A DNA stretch of 64,000 nt from Candidatus Culexarchaeum yellowstonense (GCA_024707015.1 JANGFR010000004.1:1-64000); one strand, 5' to 3'; positions 54,496-63,957 are shown, counted from the first letter of the stretch. Notes: generated from the sequence alone by a model not told the origin. Numbers and translations are program-made.

Positions 54496-55941
54496 CTATT
54501 GTTTTCTCCTCTCAACTTCCTTAACGTATTCATGTAGCTTTCTTTCCATGTCTTTGTCTAGGGGTGGAGGTTGATGTTCCTTGAGGATCCTCTTAACTTC
54601 TTCCCTTGCAATTTCCCTTAATTGTTTTGCACCAGCTTTAAGCCAAACGTCATAGGGTTTTGTATCGATTATTTTTGGGATGAAGTGTTCTCTTCTAAGA
54701 TGCTCCCTCGTATGTTTTTGTGCTAGGAAGTTTCCTCCTGGACCAACCTTATCAATTACATCGACAGCTAATGTTTCGTCGGAAACTTCTACCCCTCTCG
54801 CCAGTCGCTCAATCATCCCCAGGAATTCGTGATCTGTTATGATCTTCTCATAGGATACTGAGAGTGAGAAGTCTAAGGCTCCAACAGCATATGTGATGAA
54901 GTTGAATCCTGCTAGGACTGCTAAGGTTAGGTTGAATGCCGTTTCATAGCCAGCCTGTATATCAAGTGTTTTGGAATCTGTGTTGCCAGCTGCCCCCCTG
55001 CATGGGAGATTGTACATTCTCGCTAATTGTGCTAGGCAGGCGTGCATGATTCCGAGCTCCGGCCCGCCAAGCCTCGTCATGGTGGTCTTCATATCCATAA
55101 CTGTGGATACAACACCATATAGTACTGGTGTTCCAGGGTTTATTAGTTGTGTTAGGGTTATCATTGAAAGCACTTCAGCATTATGTTGCACAATTGTGCC
55201 AGCCAATGTTACAGGGCCAGTTGCGCCAGACATTATTTCCGGAGATGGAATCACAATTTGCCCCAACTTAACATACTCCATCATCCCCTCAATCATCACT
55301 CCATCCCATTGTAGTGGGCTTGTGGGGTTGACCATGCATAGAAGCATTGGCTTCCTCCTAAGCTCCTCTTCACCTCCAGCAACCATGGATATCATGTTTA
55401 GGCAATCCCTAGCTACAGTAGTCCCCCTCATTCTACCCCTAATGGGTTTACCTGTATTCTTAATTTGAAGTAGCATTGCATAAGCGTGGTAAACGTGATC
55501 TGGAACATCATTTATTTGAACAGCCCCATACCCATCATCAATCCTCTCCAAATAATCCATGATTCGCACAATGTTTTCAAAATCCTTCACAGTGGCGTTT
55601 CTCCTCAACCCAGTTTCCAAATCATAGACGAAGGCTGGGGTGCATACGGGACCAAAATGTACTCTGTCATCCTCAAAAACTATCGTCTTTTTCGGGTCTA
55701 TTGCATGCCACATGACTCTGCTTGGAGCCCTCTTTAAAGCCTCCTTAACCAAATGATTGGGAATGTAAACTTTTTGAGCCTTATAATCCACATGAGCACC
55801 TGCACCCTCAAAAACCTTAAGGGCCTCCTCATGCTTAAAGACAATGCCAGTCCTCTCCAAAACCTCAAGGGAAGCATTATGCACCTTTTCAAGGTCATCC
55901 CTACTAAGCAACTCAAACCTAGGCACATTCAATTTAATCAT
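54496..55941 (-). CDS. MttB-family (non-pyrrolysine) methyltransferase
   Basis: A 481-residue TIM-barrel-type protein of the trimethylamine methyltransferase family, with LERTGIVFKHEEALKVFEGAG near the start and an uninterrupted frame through the place where MttB has its UAG-coded pyrrolysine. Non-Pyl members such as MtgB demethylate glycine betaine or other quaternary amines, passing the methyl group to a corrinoid protein. No corrinoid protein gene lies here. GGTGGGTG precedes the ATG. The palindrome at 56058 lies in its promoter region. Confidence 0.88.
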   Translation of the reverse strand: MIKLNVPRFELLSRDDLEKVHNASLEVLERTGIVFKHEEALKVFEGAGAHVDYKAQKVYIPNHLVKEALKRAPSRVMWHAIDPKKTIVFEDDRVHFGPVCTPAFVYDLETGLRRNATVKDFENIVRIMDYLERIDDGYGAVQINDVPDHVYHAYAMLLQIKNTGKPIRGRMRGTTVARDCLNMISMVAGGEEELRRKPMLLCMVNPTSPLQWDGVMIEGMMEYVKLGQIVIPSPEIMSGATGPVTLAGTIVQHNAEVLSMITLTQLINPGTPVLYGVVSTVMDMKTTMTRLGGPELGIMHACLAQLARMYNLPCRGAAGNTDSKTLDIQAGYETAFNLTLAVLAGFNFITYAVGALDFSLSVSYEKIITDHEFLGMIERLARGVEVSDETLAVDVIDKVGPGGNFLAQKHTREHLRREHFIPKIIDTKPYDVWLKAGAKQLREIAREEVKRILKEHQPPPLDKDMERKLHEYVKEVERRKQ

Positions 55942-56057
55942 TCAAACACCCACCAACCCTGCCAAATTACTTATATGTATGTTTACAAAATTTAAAAGGC
56001 TTTCATGCTTTTATGGGGATTCAATAAATTTTAGGAATTAAGTTTTGGGATTTATAT

Positions 56058-56090
56058 GTCAATGATCATTGACTCATCAGTCAATGTTGA
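56058..56090. promoter_or_regulatory. palindromic operator GTCAATGATCATTGAC plus half site
   Basis: The 16 bases 56058-56073 form a perfect palindrome, and TCAATGTTGA follows at 56081-56090. Both contain TCAATG. They lie between the divergent MttB-type gene and the ArsR-like gene, the usual place for an ArsR-family operator. Binding by the ArsR-like protein encoded at 56230 is the simplest reading. Confidence 0.6.
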
Positions 56091-56229
56091 TAGGATTAAA
56101 TGGGCGTTATTGGAAGTTTGTATTAGTGAATTGTGATGGTAATGGTGATTAAATGGTTTGAATGGAAATTCATGCAAAAATGTCAAAATCTAAATTTTCA
56201 GGGAGTACTATATGTTGGAGGGGTAATTT

Positions 56230-56655
56230 ATGAGTTCAAGTGACTTGTTTGAGGCAGTCTCCCATCCATTGCGAATTGAGATCATTAAACTGTTGGCTAA
56301 GGGTCCTAAACGTTTTGCCGATATTAAGAGGGAGTTGAAGATTGATAGTAGCGGTCTTCTAGATTTCCATTTAAAGAAGCTTGATGATCTAATTTCAGTG
56401 AATAATGAAGGATTCTACGTTTTAACTGATAAGGGGGCTGCAGCACTTCAAGCCATTGAAACCATATCAAGATATGGTTGGCAGAGGAGAGCCTGGTACA
56501 TAAACCTCCTATTTAACATTATAATGAACATCTACGTTCTACTAACAATGCCAGAATATCTCCCATACACAATAACCATATCAGTGGCATGGATGACATT
56601 CTACAGCTACCTAACATTCATTAAAAGACGCATATCCATTAAACCCAGATCTTAA
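56230..56655 (+). CDS. ArsR-like HTH regulator with membrane tail
   Basis: A 141-residue protein. Residues 5-75 are a winged helix (LFEAVSHPLRIEIIKLLAKG, FADIKRELKI, LDFHLKKLDDL). Residues 92-108 and 114-130 are two hydrophobic helices, so the regulator is probably membrane-bound. GGAGGGGTAATTT precedes the ATG. No metal-binding Cys pair is visible. It is divergent from the MttB-type gene with a palindrome between. Confidence 0.8.
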   Translation: MSSSDLFEAVSHPLRIEIIKLLAKGPKRFADIKRELKIDSSGLLDFHLKKLDDLISVNNEGFYVLTDKGAAALQAIETISRYGWQRRAWYINLLFNIIMNIYVLLTMPEYLPYTITISVAWMTFYSYLTFIKRRISIKPRS

Positions 56656-56770
56656 GAGAAACACATAATCCACATTTACTAAAAAGTGCTTATTTGACGT
56701 TTAGCTAAATTATGACTCTTCTGATCCTTGAGTTTTAAATACTTTATTCATAAATTGTTTATTGATAAGT

Positions 56771-57124
56771 ATGCCAGAAGAAATTTACATGAAGAAGGAA
56801 CACCAATCCATTTTGCTAAGAACTCTCGGGGACTCCCCAAAACTGAGGATAATATATTTCTTCCTAGACAACCCGTTGTTCGACTTCACCAAGAAGGAAG
56901 TTATTGAAGCTCTGGGGATGAGTAAGCAAACCTTCTACAAGTACTTTGAAGATATAGAGAAGTATGGCATAGTGAAAGTTTCCAGGAAAATAGGTAGAGC
57001 AAAACTCTATAGGATAAACCTCGAGCATCCATTGGTGAGCATGCTAAGGGAATATGAAACAAAGGTATCAATGCAAATAGCGGAGGAGGAAGCCAGGAAA
57101 GTAAATGTTACAGCAAAAACTTAG
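56771..57124 (+). CDS. winged-helix transcriptional regulator
   Basis: A 117-residue archaeal HTH protein: LGDSPKLRIIYFFLDNPLFD, FTKKEVIEALGMSKQTFYKY and VSRKIGRAKLYRINLEHPLV form helix-turn-helix and wing. The C-terminal helix is acidic and may dimerise. ATG 56771 is preferred to TTG 56762. Possibly controls the methyltransferase-ACR3 pair downstream. Confidence 0.75.
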   Translation: MPEEIYMKKEHQSILLRTLGDSPKLRIIYFFLDNPLFDFTKKEVIEALGMSKQTFYKYFEDIEKYGIVKVSRKIGRAKLYRINLEHPLVSMLREYETKVSMQIAEEEARKVNVTAKT

Positions 57125-57125
57125 T

Positions 57126-57233
57126 TCAACTTATATTGGGAATTGAAAACCCATACTTTGTCGCTTCATTTTCAACCTTATCTTTAATCCTTTCAAAGCC
57201 TTCTAACAAATAATTTTCTAACTCATTTTCCAC
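57126..57233 (-). other. short helical fragment, perhaps gene remnant
   Basis: The minus strand encodes ENELENYLLEGFERIKDKVE and then NEATKYGFSIPNIS before a stop. An in-frame TAG lies just upstream (57237-57239), and a similar helical piece follows beyond it. This looks like the broken end of a small coiled-coil gene rather than a working one. Confidence 0.25.
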
Positions 57234-57342
57234 TGACTATTCCATGGGGATTACCCTTCCCTAAACTTCTTAAGCTCATTCTCAAATAACAATGTTTATA
57301 AGCTATTCCCAATAAACAGGGGAGATATGTGAGGTTTAAGTA

Positions 57343-58044
57343 ATGACGCAATGGACTGAGGATGAAGTTAAGAAGCTGAGTGCTGTGATCTTAGGAAGAA
57401 TCTATGAAGATTTAAAACAGTTGGATGCTAAGAAGATTCTATTGCTTTGTAGTGGTGAGGGTGATGTTGCCTTCTGGCTTGCGGGGAAGGAAAAGGACTT
57501 CAATGGAAGAATTATGGGATTAGAGCTTGATGAGGGATGCTTAAAAAGGAGCTTGGAAAGATTAAGGGAAATAGGGTTGGAAGGCATCATAGAATTTCAT
57601 AGAGCTGAGAAACATAGGATTCCATTTCCTGATGAAGAGTTTGATGCTTTAATCAGTGAATTCATAATATTCCCCACACCTACACCAACAGAGATAGGGC
57701 AAGTTGAGATGGCTCGTGTATTGAGGAGAGGTGGGAAGATGATACTAACAGACGTTATTGCCACAAAGAGAATTCCAGAACACGTTGGAAATGAACTCAA
57801 ATCAATAGGTCTCAATTACCTATGCTATGCCACCAAAAACGACTTCAAGGAATGGATGACAAGTGCAGGCTTGAAGAACATAGAAATCGTTGACCTTACA
57901 CCTCAATTAAAACAGATATGGGAAGAACGCTACCACAAAAACACAATTCCTGAACATAGGGAAGGCTACCATTACCTTTTAAATAGCGAATTCCGTTTAG
58001 GAGAAACTATATTCTACATTTACGTCAAAGGAGAAAAATTGTGA
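57343..58044 (+). CDS. SAM-dependent methyltransferase of the ACR3 operon
   Basis: A 233-residue class I methyltransferase: KKILLLCSGEGDVAFWLAGK (motif I), IMGLELDEGCLKRSL and RIPFPDEEFDALISEFI. GAGGT precedes the ATG. It overlaps or abuts the ACR3-type transporter gene, suggesting arsenic chemistry such as ArsM-type methylation, but the three conserved cysteines of ArsM are not clearly present. It could equally modify another small molecule. Confidence 0.75.
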   Translation: MTQWTEDEVKKLSAVILGRIYEDLKQLDAKKILLLCSGEGDVAFWLAGKEKDFNGRIMGLELDEGCLKRSLERLREIGLEGIIEFHRAEKHRIPFPDEEFDALISEFIIFPTPTPTEIGQVEMARVLRRGGKMILTDVIATKRIPEHVGNELKSIGLNYLCYATKNDFKEWMTSAGLKNIEIVDLTPQLKQIWEERYHKNTIPEHREGYHYLLNSEFRLGETIFYIYVKGEKL

Positions 58045-58070
58045 CATTAGAAAATGGGGAGGCGTATAAA

Positions 58071-59096
58071 ATGTCTGAAAGTCGGGTTACTTTAGGCTTA
58101 TTTGAAAAATACCTCACTTTATGGGTTATTCTCAGCATGATTGTCGGCTTCCTTCTGGGCAAGTTCCTCCCAGAGATTGGTTCATGGATTGAGTCCCTTC
58201 AAGTTGGGGATATATCGATTCCCATGGGGGTATGCCTATTCCTCCTCATGTATCCAACCATGGTGAACATAGAGTTTGGGGAAATCGTGAAGGCAGCCAA
58301 ATCTCCAAAACCCGTAATTCTCACATTGATAGGTAACTGGGTTGTGGCTCCAGCTCTTATGGCTTTGCTAGCCCGCCTATTTCTAAGCAACTATTCAGAA
58401 TATACAGCGGGTGTTATCCTGCTTGGGATAGCCCCATGCACGGGTATGGTTCTATTTTGGATTCTTTTGGCGAATGGCGATGTAGCTAAAGGCGTTGTGA
58501 TAACTGCGATAAACGCTTTATCAACCCTCATACTTTATGCGCCTCTGGCAGCCTTCTACCTTGGAGTTGGAGGTATTCCTGTTCCAATAACCCCAATAGC
58601 GGAAAGCGTTATTCTCTTTGTTGGGTTACCCTTAATAGTTGGGCAAATGTCAAGGAAAGCTCTCATTATGAGGAGAGGAGAAGAATGGTTTAATAACAGA
58701 TTTCGTCTACTGATAGGGGACATTGCAGCTTTGGCATTGCTTACAACAATCATAATACTCTTCTCCTTGAAGGGGGAAATAATCGTCAATGAACCCTTCA
58801 TTGTAGGATTAATCTCCATACCATTAATAATACACTTCTTTACAATGGCCACACTTTTCTACGTAATACCTTGGCTTCTAAAATTCAGCTATGAAGACGC
58901 TGTAACAATAGCTTTCATAAGCTCAAGCACTCAATTTGAAGTTGCAATAGCCACCGCCACAGTGGTATTTGGCGCAGGTTCCGGAGCGGCCTTAGCAACA
59001 GTAGTGGGACCTTTATGGGAAGTTCCATCCATGCTAACATTCGTGAAATTAGCCTTAAAAACCCAAAAATATTTCTCTCATAATAATGTTAACTAA
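58071..59096 (+). CDS. ACR3-type arsenite efflux permease
   Basis: A 341-residue membrane protein with ten helices. GIAPCTGMVLFWILLANGD (TM4 with the key Cys), LTLIGNWVVAPALMALLAR and FGAGSGAALATVVGPLWEVP match ACR3. ATG 58071 has GGGGAGG at good distance, so I prefer it to a GTG at 58041 that overlaps the methyltransferase stop. ACR3 exports arsenite using the proton gradient. No ArsC or ArsA is next to it. Confidence 0.85.
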   Translation: MSESRVTLGLFEKYLTLWVILSMIVGFLLGKFLPEIGSWIESLQVGDISIPMGVCLFLLMYPTMVNIEFGEIVKAAKSPKPVILTLIGNWVVAPALMALLARLFLSNYSEYTAGVILLGIAPCTGMVLFWILLANGDVAKGVVITAINALSTLILYAPLAAFYLGVGGIPVPITPIAESVILFVGLPLIVGQMSRKALIMRRGEEWFNNRFRLLIGDIAALALLTTIIILFSLKGEIIVNEPFIVGLISIPLIIHFFTMATLFYVIPWLLKFSYEDAVTIAFISSSTQFEVAIATATVVFGAGSGAALATVVGPLWEVPSMLTFVKLALKTQKYFSHNNVN

Positions 59097-59304
59097 TTAA
59101 TGGAGATGTTTGCTGGAATTGTATGTTGGAATGAAATACGACTTCTGCAAGTTAATAGGCATAGAGCTCTTTAAACAACTATGCTACAACTTCCCGAACT
59201 AGGCTCCATGAAGGCTTAACAAGTAGGTAGAGAGAACATTGGGGGCCTCCTTAAATTGTTGCTACTCTTCAACTGTCACTTAAATTGAGGTTGCCGAGTC
59301 TATT

Positions 59305-60192
59305 TTAATGTTTGAGTAGTCTTAGGAATGCTAATCCCATAGTGGCCCATAATATAATGCCTGTGAATGGTGCTAGGAAATGTAGGTAGATTAGTGTTAT
59401 TATGGAGGGTAATAGGGTGAGGGGGATTAGAGCTGTGAATTGCGCTAATGCTAATATTGTGAGGTATAAGAATAACTTTTGCCTCAATCGCCTATAAATT
59501 GCATGTAATAGGTATGCTAAGAGTATGGTTGGTGAGATTATGAGTGGTGATAATATGAAGCTTAGTAGAGGATTAGGAGTTATGGAAGGGCGCTCATTAA
59601 AAGTCAATCCTCCACAATAAAGTATACCCCTAAAACCTGCTTCCATTAAAACATTTGGTATAGTGAAGACGGGATAATAAAAGCTTACAGCTTCCACAGC
59701 ACCAGGGGCAGAACCGTATATAACAGGTATTATTACACCTACAATACATATGACCAGCATAGCCACCTTATACCTTAACTCATCACCCACCACGGCTCGT
59801 ACACCGGAGAAGATGGCGTAGTATAAGGTGAGATATAGAATGAATCCTAACACTAGCGAGACTAATGTTAGAACGCGAAAATCAGCACAGAAAATATCTT
59901 TGTAATGAATAGATAATGGGTACTCAGATCGGAAGAAGGAGCTTAATAGAGGCTGAGGCATAAGGTAAAATGCTGAGTGGATTGTGGAGAAGAGTGTGAG
60001 TATGAATGATGCGATAGCAGCCCTATAGAAAACCCTCAAACATAATCCCCATATACTATGTAGCTCACGCTTTTGAAAACTTATAATACATATCTCCAAT
60101 ATAACCCTAGAAATCCAGGTTGATGTTATGAAGATGAAATTGCTGATAAAATTCTTTACCACATATATCAATAAAAAATTAGCATTAAACAA
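59305..60192 (-). CDS. polytopic membrane protein (Yip1-like)
   Basis: A 295-residue protein with six to seven hydrophobic helices, among them FILYLTLYYAIFSGVRAVVG and a C-terminal pair. Overall layout (central paired helices with an extracytoplasmic loop) recalls archaeal Yip1-domain proteins. The frame begins with TTG at 60192 and the true start is uncertain. Function unknown. Confidence 0.55.
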   Translation of the reverse strand: MFNANFLLIYVVKNFISNFIFITSTWISRVILEICIISFQKRELHSIWGLCLRVFYRAAIASFILTLFSTIHSAFYLMPQPLLSSFFRSEYPLSIHYKDIFCADFRVLTLVSLVLGFILYLTLYYAIFSGVRAVVGDELRYKVAMLVICIVGVIIPVIYGSAPGAVEAVSFYYPVFTIPNVLMEAGFRGILYCGGLTFNERPSITPNPLLSFILSPLIISPTILLAYLLHAIYRRLRQKLFLYLTILALAQFTALIPLTLLPSIITLIYLHFLAPFTGIILWATMGLAFLRLLKH

Positions 60193-60231
60193 CTTACGTC
60201 AGTTAGCTGATAGAAGACCACTTACGTCAGT
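60192..60231. repeat. direct repeat ACTTACGTCAGT, two copies
   Basis: Identical 12-base copies at 60192-60203 and 60220-60231, 28 bases apart start to start. They lie in the region between divergent genes (59305-60192 and 60306-61238), where a regulator could bind. The downstream gene encodes two winged helices and is one candidate binder. Confidence 0.5.
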
Positions 60232-60305
60232 AGTGGAAAATTGAGAGAACTTTAAGAGACCATGAAAACAACATGGGGATCTAGGAGATTACATGCAGTT
60301 TTAAC

Positions 60306-61238
60306 ATGGTGCGTGTCATGGGTTTTTTGTATTTTTGGAAAGGTTTATTTACAAAAAGTTTCATAGACGTAGGTGTGAAAAGTGGGGTTAGAAGGGTTAA
60401 AGGTCAGTTGAAGAGGGTTTTGAGGGAGGCTGGTATAGAGTTTAGGGAGGATGTGAAGGTTGGGGGGAGTTTGGAGTGGGTTGTGGATTTTGAGGTTCCT
60501 GGACGTGATGTGGTGATTGTATGTTGTGAGGTGGAGGGGGAGGCTTGGGAGAAGTATATTGAATGTCAGGATATAGTTGAGAAGACTGGGAAGACATGTA
60601 TACTTGTGATGGCTGGTCCATGGACTACTGTGGAGATGATGAGGTTGGCTGCAATTCATGGGGTGATTATTGTGGATCATGAAGGCATGGACAAAATACC
60701 ACCAATAATTCTAGGGGAAGTGTGGAGTGGACGTGTGGTTATGAAGCCTCCGAAGATTAGGGGGAAGACTCCTAGGAGAGTTGTGGAGGAATGTCGGAGG
60801 GATGTTTTGGCGTTGCTAAGTAGTAAGCCATTGACGAGGAATGAGATTGTGGAGGCTTTGGGTGGAAGGTATCCTGAAAGGACTGTGGAATGGTGTATAT
60901 CTAAGCTTAGAACTATGGGGGTTATAAGGGTTTTGGGGAGAACTGCTGGTGATGGGAGGGCAATATATGCTGCCGCAAACATGGAGGGTTGGGGGGAGGC
61001 TATGGAGAGGTATATGCCATCAAAAGCTTGGATTAGGGAAATTAGGAGAAGGAGGGTTTTGGAAGTGTTAAGGCAGGCTGGGGGATGGATGAGCACGAGG
61101 CAAATAGCGGATGCAACTGGCATGAGCATACCGCAAACCATAGCTGTCCTAAGAAGTTTAATGGGGAGGGGAATCTTAATGCAGAAGAAGAGCGAGGGGG
61201 TCACGCTATGGAAAATTAGAGGAGGAATAATTGAATGA
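60306..61238 (+). CDS. nuclease-like domain fused to two winged helices
   Basis: A 310-residue protein. Residues 25-130 look like a PD-(D/E)XK-type alpha/beta fold (EWVVDFEVPGRDVVIVCCEV), with D60-like and E75-like acids. Residues 165-220 (LLSSKPLTRNEIVEALGGRY) and 245-305 (LRQAGGWMSTRQIADATGMS) are two winged helices. I know no characterised relative. It could be a DNA-binding regulator that has kept a dead nuclease fold, or an active enzyme. Composition is rich in AGG and GGG. Confidence 0.6.
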   Translation: MVRVMGFLYFWKGLFTKSFIDVGVKSGVRRVKGQLKRVLREAGIEFREDVKVGGSLEWVVDFEVPGRDVVIVCCEVEGEAWEKYIECQDIVEKTGKTCILVMAGPWTTVEMMRLAAIHGVIIVDHEGMDKIPPIILGEVWSGRVVMKPPKIRGKTPRRVVEECRRDVLALLSSKPLTRNEIVEALGGRYPERTVEWCISKLRTMGVIRVLGRTAGDGRAIYAAANMEGWGEAMERYMPSKAWIREIRRRRVLEVLRQAGGWMSTRQIADATGMSIPQTIAVLRSLMGRGILMQKKSEGVTLWKIRGGIIE

Positions 61239-62619
61239 TTATGAGGGAGATTGCAATCGAATATGCTATTAGTGTGGGAACAGTGCATTCCCTAACCCAA
61301 TCATCTAAACCCACTTTCACACCTTTACCAGCAAGTATTCCGAGAGCTACAATGTTGGCTGCGGCTCCGAGTGGAGTTAGATTGCCGGCGTAGCAAGCTG
61401 AGATGAGTAGACCCCACCATGTTGGATAAACATCTACAGCCCCCTTGAGGGAAAGGGCTATGGGGGTTATGGTTGCAATGATACTGATGTTGTCTAGGAA
61501 TGGTGAAAGTGTGAAGGTGAATAATGAGAATTCTGTGAAGATTAAGAGGTTACTCCCACCAGTAACTCCGAGAATCATTTCTGCAAGCCTAACGGTAACT
61601 CCAGTATATTTTAAAGCTCCGGCTTCGCCTAAAATGCACATTATGAATAGGAGGCTCCACCAATCCACCTCCCCCTCCACAATCTCCTTTGCATCTTCCC
61701 TATATAGGATTAGGGATAATGAGGCGCCAATAAATCCGAAGCCTAGAAGCATGGTTCCCTCCCCTAAGCCAAGGGTATGCTCCCAGAAGCTGTGGGAAGC
61801 TACACCTAGAATTGAGAAGAAAAATATCATGGCTGCGTAAACAAGCCTCCTATAATCAGTTACAAATGAAGTTGCGTCCACAATCCTGCCACTCTCCTGT
61901 AAAACCTTATTCACTGAGCTTTGAGCTTCAATCACATATGTCTCCCTCTTCCTCATGAAATAGATGCAGAGGATGAAGACTGATAGGAGACCTATTGGGA
62001 AGCTCCACCTCAAGAATTCTGAGAAGCTGAGCTTAGCTTCGAAAGCCAAGAGCAAGCCTACAGGATTACCTAGAGCAGTGCCACTACTACCAATATTGGT
62101 GGCCATTATTATGAGGAGTATGAAGGGGACTGGATTGAAGTTGAAGAATTCTGCAAATTCTAAGACTATGGTGGACATGAAGATTATTGAGGAAACTTCA
62201 TCCATGAGGCATGCGAAGATCATCGAAGAAAACGCCATAATAATCATAAACCACTTAAAACTGAAGTTGCATAGCTTAAGTATGGTCATGGAGAACCATT
62301 TGAAGAATCCCACGCGTTTAAGTGGGGCTACGAGGACGCTGACGGCGACGAGGAAGAGGATTATATTGAACTCTGCGGACTCGATGAATGTTTCCACATT
62401 AATGACTCCAAACCCTAGGAGTAGTGAGATGCTGAAAAGTGAGATTATGAGCTTATATTCCCAGTATAGGAGGGCTCCGAGAACTGTTATAACGAATAGT
62501 GATAGGGCAATGGTCTGCTTGGAATTGAATCCGAGGACGAAGCCAAAGATTGCTGAGGCTAATGGTGAAATTATCAGTGCACCAAGCTTCCCGCGGAGAA
62601 TCCTCATCAATTCAACCAT
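61216..62619 (-). CDS. ArsB/NhaD-type anion or Na+/H+ permease
   Basis: A 467-residue ion-transporter-superfamily protein with about eleven helices. MATNIGSSGTALGNPVGLLL (about 155) and PFLDNISIIATITPIAL with AGNLTPLGAAANIVALG are the two hairpin motifs of this superfamily. ATG 62619 leaves a 56-base divergent promoter toward the CBS gene; the 51-residue upstream extension is polar and unlikely. It may export arsenite or exchange Na+/H+ or citrate-like anions. It overlaps the end of the convergent gene by 23 bases. Confidence 0.8.
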   Translation of the reverse strand: MVELMRILRGKLGALIISPLASAIFGFVLGFNSKQTIALSLFVITVLGALLYWEYKLIISLFSISLLLGFGVINVETFIESAEFNIILFLVAVSVLVAPLKRVGFFKWFSMTILKLCNFSFKWFMIIMAFSSMIFACLMDEVSSIIFMSTIVLEFAEFFNFNPVPFILLIIMATNIGSSGTALGNPVGLLLAFEAKLSFSEFLRWSFPIGLLSVFILCIYFMRKRETYVIEAQSSVNKVLQESGRIVDATSFVTDYRRLVYAAMIFFFSILGVASHSFWEHTLGLGEGTMLLGFGFIGASLSLILYREDAKEIVEGEVDWWSLLFIMCILGEAGALKYTGVTVRLAEMILGVTGGSNLLIFTEFSLFTFTLSPFLDNISIIATITPIALSLKGAVDVYPTWWGLLISACYAGNLTPLGAAANIVALGILAGKGVKVGLDDWVRECTVPTLIAYSIAISLIIIQLFLL

Positions 62620-62675
62620 GAAATCCCGGAAACATTTAATAGCGGTCAACAAGATAAAAGTATTGGTGTAAGGTT

Positions 62676-63146
62676 TTGAGTGGAGAAGATGAGAAGTTGC
62701 AGGAATTGAGGGAAGAGGAAGTTGCAAAGTATATGAGGCCAGTATCCAATGTAATAGATGCTGAAACCCCAATATGGAAGGTTATGGGGATGGCCACGTA
62801 TAGTCCAGGGAGACACACGTACCTATTATGTAGGGATGGTAAACCTATTGGGATGATCACGATACATAAGATATTGAAGTGGATACTCTTAAAGACGAGG
62901 GAGCTGAAGGATTTGGCGGAGGAGTTGGAGGTGGAGTTTAGGGAGGTTTTGGGGGTTAGGGCAATAGACTTCGCAGAGCCTCCAGCCACAATACCGGAGG
63001 ATGCCACAGTAACTGATGCGGCTAGGGAGATGGTTAGGAGGGGGGTGGACACCGTATGGGTTTTATCGGCAAATGGGGAAGTGTTGGGGGAATTGGATTA
63101 TAGGGTTATAATGGAGTTGGCTTTAAAGGAGATTGCTAAAACCTGA
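62676..63146 (+). CDS. CBS-domain pair protein
   Basis: A 156-residue protein with two CBS domains: VAKYMRPVSNVIDAETPIWK with PGRHTYLLCRDGKPIGMITI, and EPPATIPEDATVTDAAREMV with VDTVWVLSANGEVLGEL. CBS pairs bind adenine nucleotides and gate enzymes or transporters. TTG start at 62676. It is divergent from the permease gene and may sense energy state for it. Confidence 0.85.
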   Translation: MSGEDEKLQELREEEVAKYMRPVSNVIDAETPIWKVMGMATYSPGRHTYLLCRDGKPIGMITIHKILKWILLKTRELKDLAEELEVEFREVLGVRAIDFAEPPATIPEDATVTDAAREMVRRGVDTVWVLSANGEVLGELDYRVIMELALKEIAKT

Positions 63147-63957
63147 AAACAACATTTAACGTCAAATTCAAATATACAATTAAGACTGTGAGGAGGAAAG
63201 CTCTCTCTAAACCAAGCCCCTTAGCAGCTGAAACTGTGCTGGAGGCTAGGAGGCATGAGGAGACTTGTAGGGCAATGATTAGAATTCCTTGAATTGTGAA
63301 GTTTAAATTGGAGATCATTATGTATGGTATTATGGTTAGTGGGATTGTGGCTATGGATAAACCGAAGAATAGTATACCTCTACCGCCAACCCTACCATGA
63401 ATTAGGAGTGGGAGGACGTCGAAGGCAAAGTAAACTATAAGCCAAGAGGCTAGGAATCTTAAACCAGTATATATGGGCCATTGTAGAGGTTTGTATGAAG
63501 CTGAGAATAGGCATAATTCAATATTAGTCCAGTAGCATGTGAAGAAGCCGAAGGCCAAAACTATTATGGGGATTATTAATCTTAAGATTTTCCCCTCGTA
63601 GAGTGAGAGGAGTAGCCATCTTGGAAATAGGATTGTGGAAATTTTGGATCTAACTTTGAGGGGGATGGGGGTTCTGGAATAGTATTTTAATTCTGAAATC
63701 CTCTCCTTACCATCCATGAGAAGCCTATAAGCCATCCACCCCCTATCGGTAAGAGTGAATTTCCCACCCACATCCCTCTTTACGAGGTCTCCCAAGAGTT
63801 CAATATTGTAGTAAACGCTCCCAGAACTTGCATTGAGTGATTCCATAAGCTCTCTTAAACTTGCACCTCCCCGGGAGCCTAAAACTTCAATGATCTTCCT
63901 CCTAACTGGGTTGCCTAAAACTTGATATATGGCGGAAATCTCCTCATCACTACTCAT
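63136..63957 (-). CDS. membrane-anchored ArsR-like HTH protein
   Basis: A 273-residue protein. Residues 1-75 form a winged helix (AIYQVLGNPVRRKIIEVLGS, LRELMESLNASSGSVYYNIE). Residues 120-270 hold four to five transmembrane helices. Such HTH plus membrane regulators (DUF7347-like) are common in Thermoproteota and probably respond to membrane or surface signals. It converges on the CBS gene with an 11-base overlap. Confidence 0.8.
   Translation of the reverse strand: MSSDEEISAIYQVLGNPVRRKIIEVLGSRGGASLRELMESLNASSGSVYYNIELLGDLVKRDVGGKFTLTDRGWMAYRLLMDGKERISELKYYSRTPIPLKVRSKISTILFPRWLLLSLYEGKILRLIIPIIVLAFGFFTCYWTNIELCLFSASYKPLQWPIYTGLRFLASWLIVYFAFDVLPLLIHGRVGGRGILFFGLSIATIPLTIIPYIMISNLNFTIQGILIIALQVSSCLLASSTVSAAKGLGLERAFLLTVLIVYLNLTLNVVFRF

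Noticed and set aside
54496-55941. Pyrrolysine-containing MttB
   Set aside because: The reading frame has no internal amber codon.
61964-62671. 235-codon plus-strand frame over the ArsB/NhaD-type permease
   Set aside because: Shadow frame; the minus-strand protein has proper membrane helices and superfamily motifs.
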